This document shows positions 60,891 through 64,000 of a stretch of DNA of 64,000 nucleotides, one piece after another. Under the pieces are notes generated by a model. It was not told where the DNA came from. It ran no database searches and saw only the letters and a list, made by a program, of their open reading frames with translations. The first letter of the stretch is position 1. Each line of letters starts with the position of its first letter. A program made the position numbers and the translations under genes. This DNA is from Proteobacteria bacterium SG_bin6 (GTDB taxonomy: Bacteria; Pseudomonadota; Alphaproteobacteria; Sphingomonadales; Sphingomonadaceae), in NCBI GenBank assembly GCA_002083435.1, contig LWDJ01000005.1:62001-126000 (forward strand). The letters are read 5' to 3'.

Positions 60891-61571
60891 TCAGACGGTC
60901 GCGGTCGCCCGACTCAGCCGCTCCACCACCGGCAGCATGTCGAGCGGTTCCGGGCGGCGGGTATAGTCGGGGTTGACCTCGGCATAGGCGATGCGACCAT
61001 CGCCACCAATCACGAAGCGGGCGGGCATCGGCAGCGTCCAGCTGTCGTCGCTGTTGAAGGCGGGAAGCTGGTTGCCGAGCGTCTGGTACAGCTCGATCAG
61101 ATAATCGGGCAGCGCGAAGCGCAGGCCGAACCGAGCGGCGACGGCATTGCCGGGGTCGGAGAGGATCGGAAAGTCGAGCGCGTTCTCGCGGACCGACTTG
61201 CGGCTGTTGACGCGGTTCTGCGGCGAGATCGCGACCAGTTGCGCCCCCGCCGCCGTGAAGGCCGGCAGGGCTTCCTGCAACGCCTGCAATTCCATGTTGC
61301 AATAGGGGCACCAAACGCCGCGATAGAAGCTGACGATCAGCGGCCCGCGCGCGATCAGCGCTGCGGCGGTGACGACGCTACCATCTGGTGCTTCCAGGGC
61401 GAAATCGGGGGCGCGGTCGCCGGCTTTCAGCGCCCGGCTCGCGGCGCCCGAGGCGATCAGCTCTTCGGTGCCGCGCGCCATGATCCGGTGGATGAACGCC
61501 GGCGCGTTGAATGGCGGCTTGCCGGCCCTGAAATCGGCCTTGAAGGCATCGAGGCGTTGCTGGAGCGTCAT
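60891..61571 (-). CDS. AhpC/TSA-type peroxiredoxin-like protein
   Basis: A 226-residue thioredoxin-fold protein. The site is VSFYRGVWCPYCNMELQALQ, a W-C-P-x-C motif (W-C-P-Y-C), then LVAISPQNRVNSRKSVREN and FPILSDPGNAVAARFGLRFA. This is a peroxiredoxin-like subgroup with a redox pair rather than a classical 2-Cys type. Upstream in-frame sequence before ATG 61571 is basic and discarded. Divergent from the LysR gene at 61688. Confidence 0.88.
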   Translation of the reverse strand: MTLQQRLDAFKADFRAGKPPFNAPAFIHRIMARGTEELIASGAASRALKAGDRAPDFALEAPDGSVVTAAALIARGPLIVSFYRGVWCPYCNMELQALQEALPAFTAAGAQLVAISPQNRVNSRKSVRENALDFPILSDPGNAVAARFGLRFALPDYLIELYQTLGNQLPAFNSDDSWTLPMPARFVIGGDGRIAYAEVNPDYTRRPEPLDMLPVVERLSRATATV

Positions 61572-61687
61572 GGTTCGGCCCTTTCCCGCGCGGGCGCCGG
61601 CACGGCGTGGCGCGACAAGGACGTGATGGACGATCGCCGCGAGGCAGGGCAGACTGCTCGCAGCACTAATTCTCATTCCAGGGGGGA

Positions 61688-62581
61688 ATGACGATGGACC
61701 GTTTCCAGGCGATGGCCACGTTCACCCGCGCGGTCGACAGCGGCTCGTTCACCGCCGCCGCGCGTCAGCTGAATGTCGGGCAGCCGGCGGTTTCCAAGCT
61801 GATCGCGCAGCTGGAGGATCGGCTGGGCGTGCGGCTGCTGACGCGCACCACCCGCGGCCTGGCGCCGACCGAGGCAGGGCAGCATTATTACGAGCGCGCG
61901 CGCCGCGCGCTGGAGGAGGCCGACGAGGCCGAACTGGCCGCGCGCGGCGCCGGACGCGGGCTCAGCGGGCGGCTGCGCATCTCCGCCGCCACGACGTTCG
62001 CCCGGCTCCACGTCATCCCGCGTCTGCCGGCGTTCCTGGCCGCCCATCCGGAGCTGGAGCTGGAGGTAATCCTCGACGACCGGGTGATCGACATGATCGA
62101 GGAGAATATCGATCTTTCGCTGCGGATGGGGGCGCTCAGCGATTCAACCGCCACCGCACGCAAGCTCGCCGAGGGGCGGCGCTCGATCGTCGCGACGCCG
62201 GCCTATGTCGAGCGCGCCGGCGCGCCGCGCACCCCGGCCGAACTCGCCGGGCACGAGGCGATCGTCTATACCCGCTTCGACACGCCGAGCTGGACCTTTC
62301 GCCATGTCTCCGGCAGCGAGGCATCGGTGCGCGTCGGCGGGCGGGTGCGGGTGAGCGCAGCCGAGGGACTGCGCGCGGCGGTGCTCGCCGATATGGGGCT
62401 AGCGGTCGCCTCGGAGTGGATGTTCACGCCAGAACTGGCGAGCGGCGCGGTGATGCGGCTGCTCGACGATTGGCACCTGCCGCTGCTCGACCTGTGGGCG
62501 CTGTTTCCGCCGGGCCGCTTGCCCAACGCCAAGGCGCGCGCCTTCGCCGCGTTCATGGTGCAGGCGATGAAGGCGGGTTGA
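61688..62581 (+). CDS. LysR-family transcriptional regulator
   Basis: A 297-residue regulator: FQAMATFTRAVDSGSFTAAA and RQLNVGQPAVSKLIAQLEDR form the HTH; the effector domain starts LRISAATTFARLHVIPRLPA and ends with ALFPPGRLPNAKARAFAAFM. ATG 61688 follows GGGGG; ATG 61694 is also possible. Divergent from the peroxiredoxin-like gene (117-bp gap) and convergent with the Old Yellow Enzyme gene, so either may be its target. Confidence 0.92.
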   Translation: MTMDRFQAMATFTRAVDSGSFTAAARQLNVGQPAVSKLIAQLEDRLGVRLLTRTTRGLAPTEAGQHYYERARRALEEADEAELAARGAGRGLSGRLRISAATTFARLHVIPRLPAFLAAHPELELEVILDDRVIDMIEENIDLSLRMGALSDSTATARKLAEGRRSIVATPAYVERAGAPRTPAELAGHEAIVYTRFDTPSWTFRHVSGSEASVRVGGRVRVSAAEGLRAAVLADMGLAVASEWMFTPELASGAVMRLLDDWHLPLLDLWALFPPGRLPNAKARAFAAFMVQAMKAG

Positions 62582-62595
62582 ACCAGGCCGGGGAT

Positions 62596-63696
62596 TTACG
62601 CTTCCTGGGGCACCTTCTCGTAGAAGGGATAGTCGGTATAGCCGTCCGGCCCGCCGCCATAGATGCGCGCGGCGTTGAGGGGGTTGGTCGGCAGGCACTC
62701 CGCCAGGCGGCGCGGCAGATCGGGGTTGGCGATGAACAGCCGGCCGAACGAGGCGGCGTCGATCTCTCCCGCGCTCAGCGCCGCGCGGGCACGGGCGCCC
62801 GTATAGCTGCCATTGGCGATATAGTTGCCGCCGAACGCGCGGCGGACGATCTGGGGATCGACGATCCGATCGAACGGATCGCCGCGCGGGTCGCTCGGCT
62901 CGACACAGTGGAGATAGGCGAGGCCGCGCTTGCCGAGCTGCTCGGCGAGATAGCCGAACAGCGGCGCGGGGTTGCTGTCGCTCATGCCGTTGATGGTGAG
63001 CGAGGGCGACAGACGAATGCCGACGCGCTCCGCGCCCCATACCCCCACCACCGCGTCGGTGACTTCGAGCGTCAGCCGGGTGCGGTTCTCGATGCTGCCG
63101 CCATAGCGATCGGTGCGGTGGTTGGTGCCGTCGCGCAGGAATTGATCGAGCAGATAGGCGTTGGCGCTGTGGATCTCGACCCCGTCGAACCCCGCCGCCT
63201 TGGCGTTGATCGCGGCGCGGCGATAATCGTCGATGATCCCCGGAATCTCGTCGAGTTCCAGGGCGCGCGGCACCACGAAATCCTGCGGCCCTTCATAGGT
63301 GAAGGCGTGGCCGGCAAGCCCGATCGCGCTCGGCGCGACCGGCAGGCCGCCGCCCGGCTGCAGCGAAGGATGCGACAGCCGCCCGACATGCCAGAGTTGC
63401 AGCATCATCCGCCCGCCCGCTGCATGGACCGCCTGCGTCACCCCGCGCCAGCCCTCGACCTGCTTGTCGCTATGGATGCCCGGCGCGCCGGCATAGCCCT
63501 TGCCCTGCTGCGAGATATGGGTGGCTTCGGAAATGATCAGCCCGGCGGTCGCGCGCTGGCTATAATAGGTCTGTTGCAGGGCGTGCGGCGCATCGTCGGC
63601 GTTGGCGCGGGTGCGCGTCAGCGGCGCCATCACGATGCGGTTGGGGGCTTCGATGGCTCCGTAGCGGATGGGCTGGAACAGCGGATCGTTCGTCAT
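62596..63696 (-). CDS. Old Yellow Enzyme family alkene reductase
   Basis: A 366-residue FMN ene-reductase like NemA/XenA. Motifs: IVMAPLTRTRAN, GLIISEATHISQQGKGYAGA, MLQLWHVGRLSHPSLQPGG, GVEIHSANAYLLDQFLRDGT (the H-x2-N substrate pair as HSAN), RTDRYGGSIENR and FIANPDLPRRL. It reduces C=C bonds of enones, nitro compounds or maleimides with NAD(P)H. It follows the DMT-type transporter gene by 4 bp on the same strand. Confidence 0.95.
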   Translation of the reverse strand: MTNDPLFQPIRYGAIEAPNRIVMAPLTRTRANADDAPHALQQTYYSQRATAGLIISEATHISQQGKGYAGAPGIHSDKQVEGWRGVTQAVHAAGGRMMLQLWHVGRLSHPSLQPGGGLPVAPSAIGLAGHAFTYEGPQDFVVPRALELDEIPGIIDDYRRAAINAKAAGFDGVEIHSANAYLLDQFLRDGTNHRTDRYGGSIENRTRLTLEVTDAVVGVWGAERVGIRLSPSLTINGMSDSNPAPLFGYLAEQLGKRGLAYLHCVEPSDPRGDPFDRIVDPQIVRRAFGGNYIANGSYTGARARAALSAGEIDAASFGRLFIANPDLPRRLAECLPTNPLNAARIYGGGPDGYTDYPFYEKVPQEA

Positions 63697-63700
63697 GGCA

Positions 63701-64000
63701 TCAACCTTTGGTGCTGGGGGATGTGGAAAACAACACGCGGACCAAACCGATCGCGGTGACGAGACCGAATGTCGCCAATGCCGCACCGATTATTTCGAAA
63801 CCAACCGGTACATTACCGGTCACGGGTATGCCGATCAGCAATGTCGCCACCGGGACGATCGCGGGGAACAGACCGGCCTTGGCCGCGCCGAGGTGGCGCA
63901 CCGCCACCCCGAAGGCGACGAACGCCAGCACGCCGGAAAGCACGCCCTGCACCACGATCTGCACGAGCAGCGCGCTGATGGGCAGCGCCGCGATCCGGCT
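63701..64000 (-). CDS. EamA/DMT-type transporter, C-terminal part (cut by window end)
   Basis: The last 99 residues of a multi-pass protein, open to the right edge. Helices ALLVQIVVQGVLSGVLAFVA and ATLLIGIPVTGNVPVGFEII plus GAALATFGLVTAIGLVRVLF and the loop AVRHLGAAKAGLFPAIVPV match the end of a 10-helix EamA (drug/metabolite) transporter. Its gene precedes the Old Yellow Enzyme by 4 bp, so the two may be one operon. The start lies beyond the window. Confidence 0.8.
   Translation of the reverse strand, partial: SRIAALPISALLVQIVVQGVLSGVLAFVAFGVAVRHLGAAKAGLFPAIVPVATLLIGIPVTGNVPVGFEIIGAALATFGLVTAIGLVRVLFSTSPSTKG

Noticed and set aside
62416..63759. 447-residue open frame antisense to the Old Yellow Enzyme
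   Set aside because: Shadow frame with no motif; the ene-reductase opposite is unambiguous.

Overview
The window is a 64 kb piece of a GC-rich alphaproteobacterial chromosome, almost certainly a sphingomonad (Sphingomonas or close kin). The signs are a serine palmitoyltransferase locus, a PhyR/NepR/EcfG stress locus with a PhyP-like protein, TonB-receptor/LacI/tryptophan-halogenase sugar loci, an RcnB-like protein and several families of palindromic intergenic repeats. Most of it is dense core genome. There is no rRNA, CRISPR array, prophage or complete insertion sequence. Three tRNA genes are present: Glu-TTC, Ser-CGA and Arg-CCG.

Layout. 0-4.4 kb: end of a VapBC toxin-antitoxin pair, an Mpo1-like protein, a Y-family DNA polymerase, a DEAD-box helicase and a DUF1289 protein. 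4.4-14.5 kb: a carbohydrate-uptake locus with a flavin halogenase-like gene, a DUF6445 protein, a secreted (alpha/alpha)6-type glycosidase, a TonB-dependent receptor, a LacI regulator and an MFS sugar transporter. Three LacI-type palindromes tie it together. 14.5-17.1 kb: nadC, then an AT-rich island with one unrecognised gene that carries an R-x4-H (HEPN-like) motif. 17.1-22.7 kb: acyl-CoA metabolism (aldolase, HpcH/CitE-type lyase, glutaryl-CoA dehydrogenase, family III CoA transferase) with a DUF559 nuclease gene bracketed by palindromic repeats, and an orphan 2Fe-2S dehydrogenase subunit. 22.7-27.6 kb: RcnB-like protein, prolyl-4-hydroxylase-like enzyme, secreted protein, RecJ. 27.7-34.5 kb: two tRNAs, a LysR/reductase pair, HspQ, L21/L27, a GNAT protein, a TetR regulator, ObgE. 

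34.5-42.8 kb: proB followed by a sphingolipid block. It holds a ketosphinganine-reductase candidate, a dedicated acyl carrier protein, serine palmitoyltransferase, the LptF/LptG permease pair, a fatty-acid desaturase and a large GNAT-like protein that may be the bacterial ceramide synthase. This would cover most of sphingolipid synthesis plus an export module. 42.8-49.4 kb: small secreted proteins, ExoIII, ErpA, an M23 peptidase, Bcp and GlnE. 49.4-53.9 kb: the general stress response core (EcfG, a 48-residue membrane protein, PhyR, NepR, PhyP-like kinase relative), plus a possible second NepR-like protein. EcfG-type promoters lie before nepR and upstream of an entericidin gene with a structured leader. 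54-64 kb: a sorbosone-dehydrogenase-like propeller protein, winged-helix, VOC and PfpI proteins, topoisomerase IB ending inside tRNA-Arg, a decayed glycosidase-like remnant, a DUF417/MarR pair, a GNAT protein, a peroxiredoxin-like protein, a LysR regulator, an Old Yellow Enzyme and the C-terminal part of a DMT-type transporter cut by the window edge.
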